A stretch of DNA of 64,000 nucleotides, from NCBI RefSeq assembly GCF_019175385.1, contig NC_083344.1, positions 61,566,782 through 61,630,781 of the forward strand, written 5' to 3'. Made by a program: the position numbers and the translations under genes. Below the pieces are notes generated by a model. The model saw only the letters and a list, made by a program, of their open reading frames with translations. It was not told the origin of the DNA and ran no database searches. The stretch is from Lycium barbarum (taxonomy: Eukaryota > Streptophyta > Magnoliopsida > Solanales > Solanaceae). Of this stretch, positions 20,089-32,749 are shown in pieces (within the stretch, counting starts at the first letter, position 1; every line of letters begins with the position of its first letter).

Positions 20089-21762
20089 TGTTACACCTCA
20101 GAAAATTTCTCGTTGGTACGCAAGTGAATGAACTAATGATGTGTGCGAGGAGTGCGGGTGTATAATGTTTCATGGGAAATGTATGTAAAGGGATGTGGAT
20201 GATTAGAATGAAAAGTCGAGAAATGAGAAAAATTGAAAGTTGGCAAAACTGTCCAGCGGTCGTATTGTGCAAAATATGGACCGTAAAGTGCAATACGGTC
20301 CGTAAACTTGACGTCATAAACTGGCATGTCCAACTTCAACTTTCTGCCCGCTGAGGAAATGGCTAAAATACGACCTGGTGGACGGACCGTAAAGTGATTT
20401 ACGGCCCGTAAACCATGGTCGTAAATCACCATGCATGCAGGCCAAAGTTACTGGTTCTGCTTAAGCTTAAAAACGACCACGAGGGACGGTCCGTAAACTG
20501 AAATACGGACCGTAAACCTCCATGGACGACCACTGTTCACCCAGCACAGATTTTTTAATTTATTAAATATGAGGATCAAGACTTGTCTTATTTCATTTAC
20601 AACATTACACCATTTCTCTTTAGAACATCTCTCTACATTTATTATATGAGTTTCAAAGGATTATAAGTCATCCATAACATTAAGACAAGTGAATCAAGGA
20701 TAAGGGAGTCATCAAGGATCATCCAAGTCAAGAAATCCAAATGGAGAAAAACTAGGGTTTTGCTCAAAGAAGAGTATTATCAACCAAAGCTTGTTCCTAC
20801 AACTTCTAAGGTAAGATTCATGATTTTTACAAGATGTTTAAGGTATTGAAGAATTAAAATACATGGATTGTAGAAAATGTGGTCATCTAGGTCATGAATG
20901 ATGAATAGTGACATTTTGAGAAATAGTTTGAATTGAGTTATGAATGTTGTTGTGTTGTGATATGAATGTGTTATAAATGGTATTAAGATCATGAACTAAA
21001 CACTTTAGACGAATGGACGAAGATGGGTGTTATAATCATGAATGTGGGTGAATTAGAGGCAAATTGAGGAATCAAGATAATGTGGTTAATGTGAATGACT
21101 AATGGCCATTGTTATGACATTAATGAAGGTATAAACGCTAGCATTGGAAGGGAACGTGCAAGTGTAGAATAGTTCGACGGAAAGGTATGTAAGGCTAACC
21201 CTTCTTTCATAAGGCATGGTTCTTGGCCAAATTCCTAAATTCCTCTATATGAGTATATTGTCTCCACATGGTTGGCATTCCGAGCTCATAAGCTCACGAC
21301 GCTTGATATGTACTATGATTATACTATGTTCCTCGCTTGACGAGTAAGTCCAACATGTAGATGTAACGATAGTGATGAGGATAGAAATGATGATGAGAGT
21401 AAAATGAGATTAAAGATGCTTACGAGCTATGATATATGTATATGTGCCTATGAATGGCTATAGTGATACCCCGAGCTTATAACGCCGGGTAGGATATATA
21501 TGTATATGATTATGTATAAAGTATGTATACGATTACGTAACGCGCGCACACCTCTGCAGAGGGTACGGATAACCCTGATGCCTTGGTAGGGCTAGGTATG
21601 TATGACCTTGAGCCTTGGTTGGCCAAGTATGTATAAGACACCGATCCCATGAGGTCGGTTATGCTATGTAAATGCTATGTATATGAAATGACTATGTATA
21701 TAATATGAATATGAATGTGAAAAGACTATGTATAGGAATACGAATAAGGACATGTATACGAA
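20089..21762 (+). repeat. right LTR of element B, first part
   Basis: Same sequence as the left LTR with scattered differences, up to the insertion point of A. The last five bases ACGAA (21758-21762) are the TSD of A. It contains the palindrome cluster (about 20260-20532) and the donor consensus at 20810/20811. Confidence 0.92.
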
Positions 21763-24673
21763 TGTCACGACCCAACCCCGTAGGCCGTGACTAGTGCCCG
21801 ATCTGGGCACCCAAACCCATCTATCAAATACGTTCAAGTAAGTAGCAGAAGCCGACAAGGCTGTATTTACAAATTTAGATAATTTCCAGAAAATATTCGG
21901 CAGAGTCTCCTTTGTTTTTCAGACTATCCAGAATAACCCTGTACACAGCAAACACCAACAAAGGCCACACAGGGCTAACAAAGCAACGTATAAACATATG
22001 CGGACCGGCCGCCTCGGCGTATGGGATCGCCCAAACAACATATACACATACGCATACAGACTGACCATAACCCACAGACATGTCCACAGACCTCTAAACT
22101 GACCGACAGAATCATATGACGGGACAGGGCCCCGCCGTACCCAAATAGTCAGATATGCAGAAATATATACATGGCGAAAGATATATATATATACCAAAGG
22201 TGGACTCCGAATCAAATGAGTACTCCGAAATAGCAGAAGTGGAGCCTACAGTGGTGGATCACCGGCGTCTGTACCTGCGGGCATGAAACGCAGCCCCCGA
22301 AGAAAGGGGGTCAGTACGAAAGATGTACTGAGTATGTAAAGCATGGAGTACAAAAATATAGGCCACAACTAAAAGCAAACAGAATACAAAGGAGAGAAAT
22401 GCCGAACAATATATCAAATGTTTATCAAAAACATATATACATAATGCAAACAGAATCATGCAAAGCTCAGGAACGTGGTCACCACTCCGACGCTGGTGCC
22501 ACACACAGCATAACACCAGAAGGTTCAAATCTCCGTACATCCCCGAACACACACATATGAGCGTATCACATCACAGCCATATCACAGCATAACTTCAAAC
22601 GGAACCCGGCCCTATGGCGAGGCCTCGGGGAACCGTAACACAGCATACGGCCGAATCATCATAGAGCGCACGAATCATAACCGGCCCGGGAACCAGTGAA
22701 CGAAGTCATAGTAAGGCACGAGCGGAGTCGTGAGCAAACAATGCACTTTGTATATTAAAATAGCCTTTCAAAACTTGATTACTTCATAAGTCAGTTCATT
22801 AACCAAAATAGTCAAATAATTAGTTAGTACGAAAGTTTATTTCACAAAATGTTTCCAAAGTGGTACGTATGGCTCAAAACATAGTTTGTTACATCATAGT
22901 GTTCCGAACATTATTTCATAGAGGACAATTTCAAAATCGAAGATTCTTTGTCGAAGCTTATCCAAAAAGAGAGCCTAGTAGGACAAATAAGGCATCTCGG
23001 GGTCAGCGGGCCCACCCCGGGTCAAGTCGAGGTGGCGAACATAATTTATGAACATTTCGGGTCTATAAGATCATATCTAAAGATTTCAAAGTAATACGAT
23101 TGCATTTGCATAAGTTTCGGACGTTTGATTGCTTTCTAGCCAAAATAGGAACATTAGGCTTCAATTGAATTGAATGAATAGTAGCCATTTTCTAAATCGG
23201 ATTTCGAGGAGCAGAATTGCTCCCGGGGTTCCGATATCAACCTAACATACTAAGACATGCCAAAAGAAGAAGTGGGAAGCTTTACATACCTTAGAAACGT
23301 CTTATGCTCACCCCAAAATCAAATCCCGTTTCGTCCAAAATCTACAAATGGTCAAAGTTACCAATTAGAGATTCTTAAGCTTAAAAATGCCCTTAAATTC
23401 ATTTTTTGCCTACTGAAATTTCGGGAGCACTTCCCCTATATATCTAACACCCCCGAGACTTAGCTCGGCTCAATAAACATCAACAACAACAACCCAAACG
23501 TCACAAACAACATAAACCACACTAAATCATTCTAACTTCAATATTCGTCTTTACTATAAAAGTTGGCAACTTTCATTCAAACTTCACAATTCCAAACTTA
23601 TGTCCACATTATTGTATTCATTCAATCATTCAAGATTATTCAATCACATCCCAATTATGTTCCAAACACTATACATAATTTCAAGAAGTTCCTTACTTTC
23701 CATATTTCGCCCGAAACATCAAAAATTCCGACGAACATTCCAACTTACATTGTTTCATTCCAAATTCATTAACAACAACCATAAGTCACATTTAAAGCCT
23801 TAATATCATAGATATACAATGATATACACAAATATACCAAAGGTATATACTTTCCCATAATGTTCCGAAATCATTTTCCAACACCAATTCAATTCATTAA
23901 ACATTCGTTTACGTTATAAAGGTCACAACAACGCAACAAACAACTACACAAGATTAAATTCACATGGCTTTGCACTTCCCATAGGTCACGGCTACAACAC
24001 CAAACACACACACACACACGGCTTTGCACACACATCAAAACTATGAGATTCTCGTCTATTCTCCATCCTTAACACATTCATACCAATTCCATAACATTAG
24101 AATAGCAAAATTCATACCTTTACTTGAATTTCCGACTTGCCGCAAACGCGCTCCTTTCGCCAAACTAATTGTATCCCGTTGAAGAGCGTCTTGAGTACTC
24201 TACAAATATGGGAAGAACAAGATTTTTGAGACTAAGATCAAGGCTAGAAAATTTTCTTTTCTCTTCTATGGGGTTTCGGCCGAGAGCCTTTTTTTTTGGA
24301 GCTCAATGGTTTTAATTTTTGTTTCTTGAACATTCTAATAGCTAAGGATGCTATATACTTGATTAAGGGTCATGTGGTAATCACATGACCACTTAAAATG
24401 GGGCTTGGGCCAAGCCTTGGCCGGCACCCCTTACACTTGGGCTCAAATTTTGTTCCAATTTTTTTTTGGCCCAATTCGTTGAAGGCTCGTTTTGTAATTC
24501 CCGAAACTAATTTCCGAAGTTCCAAACTTACCCTCGGCCTTCCCCAATGTATTTACACCAATAATTTCGCAATCAACAAAGTCATGTTAACTAAAATCAA
24601 ATTATTTCCTTATAACATACAAGTCTTAATTATTTTCACGATTTCCAATTATGCGAAAACACGGGATATAACA
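21763..24673 (-). repeat. left LTR (3' LTR) of element A
   Basis: Blocks on the plus strand: TGTCACGACCC, a box like the 3' UTR box of other elements (about 21886-21985), hairpin module 22274-22318, a single GC-rich unit near 22600, the AG-GTATGT box complement near 23283, GGCAGCAC-type box near 23427 (here GGGAGCAC), donor complement at 24117/24118, TATA at 24352-24358, and the terminal GGGATATAACA. Confidence 0.95.
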
Positions 24674-24709
24674 TTCTCCCCCCCTTAAGAACATTCGTCC
24701 CCGAATGTT
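24674..24709 (-). other. polypurine tract and hairpin of element A
   Basis: TTCTCCCCCCCTTAAG next to the LTR gives the purine tract on the minus strand. The inverted repeat AACATTCG/CGAATGTT is kept at 24690-24709 although the loop differs from the other families. The end of the pol frame overlaps the hairpin by two bases. Confidence 0.8.
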
Positions 24710-25217
24710 AAATTAGTCTTATAATATAACGGGGGAGTCTCCCTTTATAGCACACACAATTCATTCGCCAATCAATACAACAAATTTGAAGGTTTAAATT
24801 ACCTGTGGGTGCAGGAAACAAGTGGGGGTATTTCTTCTTCATCTCGTCCTCCGCCTCCCAAGTCATCTCTTCCCGATTGTTGTTGCGCCACAGGACTTTA
24901 ACAGAAGGCACTTCCTTAGTGCGTAGTCTCCTGACCTGCCGATCAAGAATAGTTACAGGCTGCTCTTCATAAGACAAATGCTCCGCTACCTGAATATCCT
25001 CCACTGGGAATATCCTGGAAGGATCCCCAATACATTTTCGCAGCATAGACACATGAAATACCGGGTGTACGGCCTCCAAATCGGATGGTAAGTCTAGCTC
25101 ATAGGCGACCTCGCCTATCTTCCGAATGATCTGATACGGCCCGATATACCGCGGGCTCAACTTACCCTTTCTACCGAATCTCATGACACCCTTCATGGGC
25201 GACACCTTCAGAAACAC
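24708..25217 (-). pseudogene. A integrase C-terminal module and chromodomain-like tail
   Basis: 169 open codons after an in-frame TAG at about 25235. They hold [43 protein letters not shown] and [25 protein letters not shown], then [19 protein letters not shown]. This is the GPY/F-like module and a chromodomain-like end. Some 30 residues of unrelated-looking sequence follow PHLF up to the stop beside the polypurine tract; B and C end differently here. Confidence 0.88.
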
Positions 25218-25235
25218 CCAGTCGCTAATCTGGAA

Positions 25236-25828
25236 CTATAACGGCCGACGTCGTCTGTCTGCATAAGCTTTCTGTCGACTCTGAGCAGCCAATAATCGCT
25301 CCCGAATAAGCTTTACCTTATCTACTGCTTCCTGGATCACATCTGGCCCGATTAACTTAGTCTTGCCCACGTCGAACCAACCAATAGGAGATCTGCATTT
25401 TCTGCCACAAAGGGCTTCATACGGTGCCATCTGAATGCTGGAGTGATAACTGTTATTATAGGCAAACTCAATAAGCGGCAAATGATCATCCCAGCTGCCC
25501 CTGAAATCAATAACGCAGGCCCGTAACATATCTTCCAGCGTCTGAATAGTGCCTCGGCCTGCCCGTCGGACTGAGGATGAAAAGTTGTACTGAGGCTCAC
25601 CTGAGTCCCCAATCCCTCCTGAAATGACCTCCAGAAATTTGCCGTAAACTGGGCACCTCGATCAGTAATAATGGATATAGGGACTCCGTGAAGTCTGACT
25701 ATCTCTCTGATATACAATCTAGCATAGTCCTCAGCCGAATACGTAGTCCGGACTGGGAGAAAGTGGGCTGATTTCGTCAATCTGTCAACAATAACCCAAA
25801 TAGAATCATACCTGCGTGGAGTGCGCGG
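25236..25828 (-). pseudogene. A integrase catalytic core, frameshifted
   Basis: Two overlapping frames. The first (25780-25352) starts after a TGA at about 25831-25829 and holds RLTKSAHFLPVRTTYSAEDYARLY and the second catalytic Asp in ITDRGAQF, then HPQSDGQAE. There one base is missing relative to B and C (near 25552) and the frame changes. The reading goes on as MLRACVIDFRGSWDDHLPLIEFAYNN and MAPYEAL in the second frame (25529-25236). The catalytic triad is therefore split over broken frames. Confidence 0.88.
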
Positions 25829-28552
25829 TCACCCAACAACGAAATCCATATTAATCATATCCCATTTCCAGGCTGGAATTTCCATCTCCTGTAATAACCC
25901 ACCGGGCTTCTGGTGTTCAATTTTAACTTGCTGACAATTCGGGCACTGACTAACGAACTCGGCAATATCTTTCTTCACACCGTCCCACCAATACAAACAC
26001 CTGAGATCATGATACATTTTAGTGGAACCAGGATGAACAGAATACTGTGCATTATGCGCCTCGCCCATGATTTGTCGTCGTAAGCCTGCAACATCCGGAA
26101 CACAGAATCTGCCTTCATATAATAATACCCCCTCAGGTGAAATTTCAAACGGAGTCTTGTCTTTATTAAGGGCCACATCTCTGTACTGAACCAGAATAGG
26201 ATCTTCGAACTGACGCTGCTTTACCTCTGCTATAATAGATGATTCAGCAACTGCACGAACAGAAATCCCAGAATCTCCAGAATCTGCCAGACGAACTCCA
26301 AGGCTGGCCAGCTGATGAATATCACGAACCAAATCTTTCTTACCAGATGGCACATCAGCCAAGCTGCCCATAGATTTGCGGCTAAGTGCATCCGCTACCA
26401 CATTGGCTTTCCCCGGATGGTACAGAATATCAACGTCATAATCCTTCAGTAACTCAAGCCATCTTCTCTGCCGCAAATTCAATTCTTTCTGCTTAAAAAT
26501 ATACTGGAGACTCTTATGGTCCGTATAAATTTCGACATGGACCCCATATAAATAATGCCGCCAAATCTTCAAAGCATGAATCACTGCGGCCAACTCAAGA
26601 TCATGAGTGGGATAATTCTTCTCGTGCGGTCTGAGCTGCCGGGAAGCATAGGCTATGACTCGACCGTGCTGCATCAACACACAACCTATCCCAATACCAG
26701 AGGCATCACAATAGACAACATACCCATCTGGTCCCTCTGGAAGAGTCAAAACTGGCGCTGAAACTAACTTTTCTTTCAACATCTGGAAGCTGCGCTCGCA
26801 GGCATCGGTCCACAGAAATTTCGGTGCCTTCAGAGTAAGCTTCGTCAGTGGTGCTGCAATAGAAGAAAAATTTTCCACGAACCTGCGATAATATCCGGCT
26901 AATCCCAGAAAACTGCGCACCTCTATCGGTGTAGTAGGCCTGGGCCAATTCTGTACAGCCTCAATCTTCTGCGTATCGACCCGAATACCGTCTACGCCGA
27001 CAATATGGCCCAAGAATGCCACAGAAGTTAACCAGAATTCACATTTGGAGAATTTAGCATATAAGTTCCGCTGACGGAGAATACCAAGTACCATCCTCAA
27101 ATGATCCGAATGCTCCTCGGCTGATCGCGAGTAAATTAGAATATCGTCAATGAACACAATAACAAACATATCGAAGAAAGGCCGAAATACCCGATTCATG
27201 AGATCCATAAATACCACTGGAGCATTAGTCAACCCGAAAGACATAACTCTAAATTCATAATGCCCGTACCGGGTCCTGAAAGCAGTCTTCGGGATATCTG
27301 ATTCTCGCACTCGCACCTGATGATAACATGAGCGCAGATCTACCTTCGAAAAATATTTAGCACCCTGCAACTGATCAAACAAATCATCAATCCGGGGGAG
27401 GGGATATTTATTCTTTATAGTCACCTTATTCAGTTGCCGATAATCAATACACATCCGCAGTGACCCATCTTTCTTTCTCACAAATAATACCGGCGCTCCC
27501 CAGGGTGATGTGCTGGGTCTAATAAAGCCCTTATCCAACAAATCTTTCAGCTGCTCCTTCAACTCCTTCAACTCGGCCGGTGCCATTCTGTACGGAGGAA
27601 TAGATATAGGCTGCGTATCCGGCATCAACTCTATAGTAAAATCAATCTCCCGCTCAGGCGGAAGGCCAGGAAGCTCGTCAGGAAATACATCTGGGAATTC
27701 ATTAACGACCGGAACATACTGAAGGGTAGGTGTCTCAGCTGCAGTACCGTGCACACGAACCAAATGATAGATATAACCCTTCTGGATCATCTTCTTAGCC
27801 TTGAGGTATGAAATAAACTTACCCCTCGGTGATGCTGTAGACCCGAACCACTCTATAACTGGTTCCCCTGGAAACTGAAAACGGACTACCTTTTTCTGGC
27901 AGTCAACATTAGCATAACAGGAAGACAACCAGTCCATGCCCATAATAACATCAAACTCGAGCATGTCTAACTCTATCAAATCCGCTTTAGTACAACGATC
28001 ATAAATAGTCACAGAACAATCCCTATAGATCTGCCTTGCTATAACAAAATCCCCAACCGGCGTAGCTACCTCAAATGGCTCTATAGGCTTAGACACTATC
28101 CCAATTTTACTAGCAACAAGCGGGGAAATATACGATAAAGTAGAACCAGGGTCAATCAATGCATATACAGATCTGGAGAAAACCAGTAATGTACCTGTGA
28201 CGACGTTTGGCGAAGCCTCCTGATCCTGGCGGCTGGCCAAAGCATATATGCGGTTCGAGGGACCGCTACAACCTGAAACGCCACCGCGGCCTCGACCGCG
28301 TCCTGCCGGTGCTGGCATACCTCGCCCTGTAGGGCGTGCAACAGATGGAGCAGATGATGAACCGGCGGCTGACCCTGTCGGCTGAGCCACACTACCAGAA
28401 CCGCTAGCCAATGGGCAATCTCGCATAAAATGGCCCTGACCACCGCACGAAAAACAAGCTCCAGTGGCTCGATAGCACTCCCCAGGATGAGACTTCCCGC
28501 AATGAGAACAACGGGGTCTGGGTGGTCTGGCCTGGCTGGGGCCTCTAGACAC
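25829..28552 (-). pseudogene. A polyprotein part: zinc knuckle, protease, RT, RNase H, integrase start
   Basis: 907 codons open in the same frame as gag. Order: zinc knuckle [14 protein letters not shown] (residues 33-46, intact CCHC), Gly/Arg-rich linker (80-91), protease [11 protein letters not shown] with active-site Asp 134 and [13 protein letters not shown] about 283-520 with FIDD at 467-470, RNase H with DAS (Asp 616), TDHK (677-680) and [15 protein letters not shown], integrase zinc finger H833, H840, C870, C873, and the first catalytic Asp 903 in MDF. It stops at 907 with a TGA. RT has SCYHQ where relatives have SGYHQ. Apart from that every signature residue I can check is in place. 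Confidence 0.93.
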
Positions 28553-29626
28553 CTATGAACCTGCCGCCCTGGAGCCCTGACCGGCCCCAGACGGTCCTGC
28601 ACTATCAACCCTCCTGCCGCCAAACTGACTACTCCGGCCGGACGGAGGAAGCTGTCTGCCTGTATGCTGCTGCTGAGGCTGTCCACCTCGAGAATCTCCA
28701 GAATATCCCGCGGACCTAGCCCTCTTGGGCGGCCTCCTGTCCCGATCTCTGCTAGAATAATCAGACCTATGACGGTCCTCCATACCCATCGCATAAGCCT
28801 GAAGTCGGGCAATATCCATATCCGTCTGCAATGACACTGCCATACAGCCGTCGATCAAATAACGATCCAATCCCATAACATATCTGTGCATCCGATCGGA
28901 CATATCTGCTACTACGGCAGGTGCATACCGGGCCAGGGAATCAAACTCCAGATTATACTCACGAACGCTCCGACCCCTCTGCTGCAGATGTAAAAATCGA
29001 TCAGCCCGCGCACGTCGCAACTCTGGGTGCAGAAAATAGCGGGTGAAAGCAGTCGCAAACTCGTCCCAAGTAGCTGGGGAAGCACCCTCGCCCCTAGATA
29101 ACTCCCAGGTCTCATACCAGTGAGCAGCAACATCCCGAAGTCTATGCGAGGCCAACTCGACTGACTCGGTCTCTGAAGCCCAGACCAAGTCTAGTGAGCG
29201 CCGCATCCCCCGAATGAAATCATGGGGGTCCTCATCGGGCTTAGACCCGAAAAACTCTGGAGGGCCACACAATAAGAACTCTCGAACCCGCAGGCTGTCA
29301 CGCCTGTCATCATCGTCATCGTCCCTCCGCTCGCGTCTGCGAGCCTGCCCTGCTACCAATGTGGTCAGCAACTGTACAGCCTCCCTCAGAGTCCTGTCCT
29401 CCGCCCCTGGCTGAGGAGCTGGAGTCTCGGGAGTGGGTACTCGGGCCTCTGGAGCTACTGAAGGACCTCCTCCAGGCTGTACCAATGGTGGTGTAGCGAA
29501 CCCCTCAGAACGAGGCACAACCTCAGGCAAATCATAGACACGAGCCCGGGTAGCTCGTTGTGCCTGACTAGTCTCTCCCATCCTCGCCTTGCCCTTCTGG
29601 GCCGCCGTTGCCTTCTTCCGAGGCAT
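28553..29626 (-). pseudogene. gag of element A up to a single TAG
   Basis: The start is placed at ATG 29626 (MPRKKATAAQKGK); a splice-acceptor-like CAG lies two bases upstream, and the four extra codons of the open frame (to 29638) would be intronic. It has a basic start, an acidic/Pro linker, a short charged run of Arg and Asp, then the gag domain with FFGSKPDEDPHDFIRGM, SHRLRDVAAHWYETW and ARADRFLHLQQRGRSVREYNLEFDSLARYA. The Arg/Ser/Gln-rich linker ends at a TAG (28555-28553). The next codons stay in frame into the zinc knuckle, so this single stop is the only thing that separates Gag from Pol. A readthrough role cannot be excluded, but no such stop is at this place in E, where Gln is found. 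Confidence 0.88.
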
Positions 29627-29640
29627 CACTGCAAACACAA
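29627..29640 (-). other. putative 3' splice site before A gag
   Basis: On the minus strand TTGTGTTTGCAG ends at 29629, two bases before the ATG at 29626. Partner donor: AAAG|GTATGA in the 5' LTR at 32187/32186, predicted intron about 2.56 kb. Confidence 0.5.
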
Positions 29641-29811
29641 GAACGGGTCAGATCAGAATCATCCTAATAGCACAACTCTATCGTACGATCTAAGATTCCA
29701 AAGAAAGTAACATCCTAAATGCCCTGTAGCCTCCTGTTTATAGATGTGGTGCACAACACATCGATAAACAAGACTCTACGAGACACGGCCTGTAGACATT
29801 CCGAGGACAAA

Positions 29812-29825
29812 CTGCTCTGATACCA
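29812..29825 (-). other. primer-binding site of element A
   Basis: Minus strand TGGTATCAGAGCAG, four bases from the 5' LTR end; the first 12 bases complement the initiator-Met tRNA 3' end. Confidence 0.92.
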
Positions 29826-30342
29826 CTTTTGTCACGACCCAACCCCGTAGGCCGTGACTAGTGCCCGATCTGGGCACCCAAACCCATCTATCAAATACGT
29901 TCAAGTAAGTAGTAGAAGCCGACAAGGCTGTATTTACAAATTTAGATAATTTCCAGAAAACATTCGGCAGAGTCTCCATTGTTTTTCAGACTATCCAGAA
30001 TAACCCTGTACACAGCAAACACCAACAAAGGCCACACAGGGCTAACAAAGCAACGTATAAACATATGCGGACCGCCCGCCTCGGAGTATGGGATCGCCCA
30101 AACAACATATACACATAAGCATACAGACTGACCATAACCCACAGACATGTCCACAGAACTCTAAACTGACCGACAGAATCATATGACGGGACAGGGCCCC
30201 GCCGTACCCAAATAGTCAGATATGCAGAAATATATACATGGCGAAAGATATATATATATATACCAAAAGTGGACTCCGAATCAAAGGAGTACTCCGAAAT
30301 AGCAGAAGTGGAGCCTACAGTGGTGGATCACCGGCGTCTGTA

Positions 30343-30386
30343 CCTGCGGGCATGAAACGCAGCCCCCAAAGAAAGGGGGTCAGTAC
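30343..30386 (-). other. paired hairpin module of LTR A
   Basis: Minus-strand stems CCCCC/GGGGG with a 7-nt loop, then CTGCG/CGCAG around TTTCATGCC. The other copy is 22274-22318; the two differ only in the first loop. Confidence 0.6.
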
Positions 30387-32180
30387 GAAAGATGTACTGA
30401 GTATGTAAAGCATGGAGTACAAAAATATAGGCCACAACTGAAAGCAAACAGAATACAAAGGAGAGAAATGCCGAACAGTATATCAAATGTTTATCAAAAA
30501 CATATATACATAATGCAAACAGAATCATGCAAAGCTCAGGAACGTGGTCACCACTCCGACGCTGGTGCCACACACAGCGTAACACCAGAAGGTTCAAATC
30601 TCCGTACATCCCCGAACACACACATATGAGCGTATCACATCACAGCCATATCATAGCATAACTCCAAACGGAACCCGGCCCTATGGCGAGGCCTCGGGGA
30701 ACCGTAACACAGCATACAGCCGAATCATCATAGAGCGCACAAATTATAATCGGCCCGGGAACCAGTGAACGAAGTCATAGTAGGGCACGAGCGGAGTCGT
30801 GAACAAACAATGCACTTTGTATATTAAAATAGCCTTTCAAAACTTGATTACTTCATAAGTCAGTTCATTAACCAAAATAGTCAAATAATTAGTTAGTACG
30901 AAAGTTTATTTCACAAAATGTTTCCAAAGTGGTACGTATGGCTCAAAACATAGTTTGTTACATCATAGTGTTCCGAACATTATTTCATAGAGGACAATTT
31001 CAAAATCGAAGATTCTTTGTCGAAGCTTATCCAAAAAGAGAGCCTAGTAGGACAAATAAGGCATCTCGGGGTCAGCAGGCCCACCCCGGGTCAAGTCGAG
31101 GTGGCGAACATAATTTATGAACATTTCGGGTCTATAAGATCATATCTAAAGATTTCAAAGTAATCCGATTGCATTTGCATAAGTTTCGGACGTTTGATTG
31201 CTTTCTAGCCAAAATAGGAACATTAGGCTTCAATTGAATTGAATGAATAGTAGCCATTTTCTAGATCGGATTTCGAGGAGCAGAATTGCTCCCGGGGTTC
31301 CGATATCAACCTAACATACTAAGACATGCCAAAAGAAGAAGTGGGAAGCTTTACATACCTTAGAAACTTCTTATGCTCACCCCAAAATCAAATCCCGTTT
31401 CGTCCAAAATCTACAAATGGTCAAAGTTACCAATTAGAGATTCTTAAGCTTAAAAATGCCCTTAAATTCATTTTTTGCCTACTGAAATTTCGGCAGCACT
31501 TCCCCTATATATCTAACACCCCCGAGACTTAGCTCGGCTCAATAAACATCAACAACAACAACCCAAACGTCACAAACAACATAAACCACACTAAATCATT
31601 CTAACTTCAATATTCGTCTTTACTATAAAAGTTGGCAACTTTCATTCAAACTTCACAATTCCAAACTTATGTCCACATTATTGTATTCATTCAATCATTC
31701 AAGATTATTCAATCACATCCCAATTATGTTCCAAACACTATACATAATTTCAAGAAGTTCCTTACTTTCCATATTTAGCCCGAAACATCAAAAATTCCGA
31801 CGAACATTCCAACTTACATTGTTTCATTCCAAATTCATTAACAACAACCATAAGTCACATTTAAAGCCTTAATATCATAGATATACAATGATATACACAA
31901 ATATACCAAAGGTATATACTTTCCCATAATGTTCCGAAATCATTTTCCAACACCAATTCAATTCATTAAACATTCGTTTACGTTATAAAGGTCACAACAA
32001 CGCAACAAACAACTACACAAGATTAAATTCACATGGCTTTGCACTTCCCATAGGTCACGGCTACAACACCAAACACACACACACACACGGCTTTGCACAC
32101 ACATCAAAACTACGAGATTCTCGTCTATTCTCCATCCTTAACACATTCATACCAATTCCATAACATTAGAATAGCAAAAT

Positions 32181-32428
32181 TCATACCTTTACTTGAATTT
32201 CCGACTTGCCGCAAACGCGCTCCTTTCGCCAAACTAATTGTATCCCGTTGAAGAGCGTCTTGAGTACTCTACAAATATGAGAAGAACAAGATTTTTGAGA
32301 CTAAGATCAAGGCTAGAAAATTTTCTTTTCTCTTCTATGGGGTGTCGACCGAGAGCCTTTTTTTTTTGGAGCTCAATGGTTTTAATTTTTGTTCTTGAAC
32401 ATTCTAGTAGCTAAGGATGTTATATACT
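32181..32428 (-). promoter_or_regulatory. putative A promoter, leader exon and splice donor
   Basis: Minus strand: AAGTATATA at 32421-32428, then about 235 nt later GTAAAG|GTATGAATT (boundary 32187/32186). Confidence 0.5.
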
Positions 32429-32749
32429 TGATTAAGGGTCATGTGGTAATCACATGACCACTTAAAATGGGGCTTGGGCCAAGCCTTGGCCGGCCACCCC
32501 TTACACTTGGGCTCAAATTTTGTTCCAATTTTTTTTTTGGCCCAATTCGTTGAAGGCTCGTTTTCTAATTCCCGAAACTAATTTCCGAAGTTCCAAACTT
32601 ACCCTCGGCCTTCCCCAATGTATTTACACCAATAATTTCGCAATCAACAAAGTCATGTTAACTAAAATCAAATTATTTCCTTATAACATACAAGTCTTAA
32701 TTATTTTCACGATTTCCAATTATGCGAAAACACGGGATATAACAACGAA

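Larger units (their letters stand above)
21763..32744 (-). mobile_element. element A, Tekay-like Ty3/gypsy retrotransposon, nearly full coding
   Basis: 10982 bp, TG/CA ends, TSD ACGAA at 21758-21762 and 32745-32749. LTRs of 2911 and 2915 bp look nearly identical by eye, so A is the youngest clearly dated insertion in the nest. Coding strand is minus: 5' LTR 29830-32744, primer site 29812-29825, gag 29626-28553, pol 28552-24708, polypurine tract next to 24674. It is broken by one stop between gag and the zinc knuckle, one in the integrase core, one single-base deletion and one more stop. Confidence 0.95.
29830..32744 (-). repeat. right LTR (5' LTR) of element A
   Basis: 2915 bp, differing from the left copy only by scattered substitutions and small indels. 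This copy would drive transcription. The hairpin module is at 30343-30386. Confidence 0.95.

Noticed and set aside
22860..23803. Small plus-strand frames repeated at 30929-31872 as a duplicated gene family.
   Set aside because: They are antisense frames within the two LTRs of element A; the duplication is that of the LTR.
29812..29825. tRNA-like sequence beside the LTRs.
   Set aside because: It is only the 12-14-bp complement of the initiator-Met tRNA end, i.e. a primer-binding site; no cloverleaf surrounds it.
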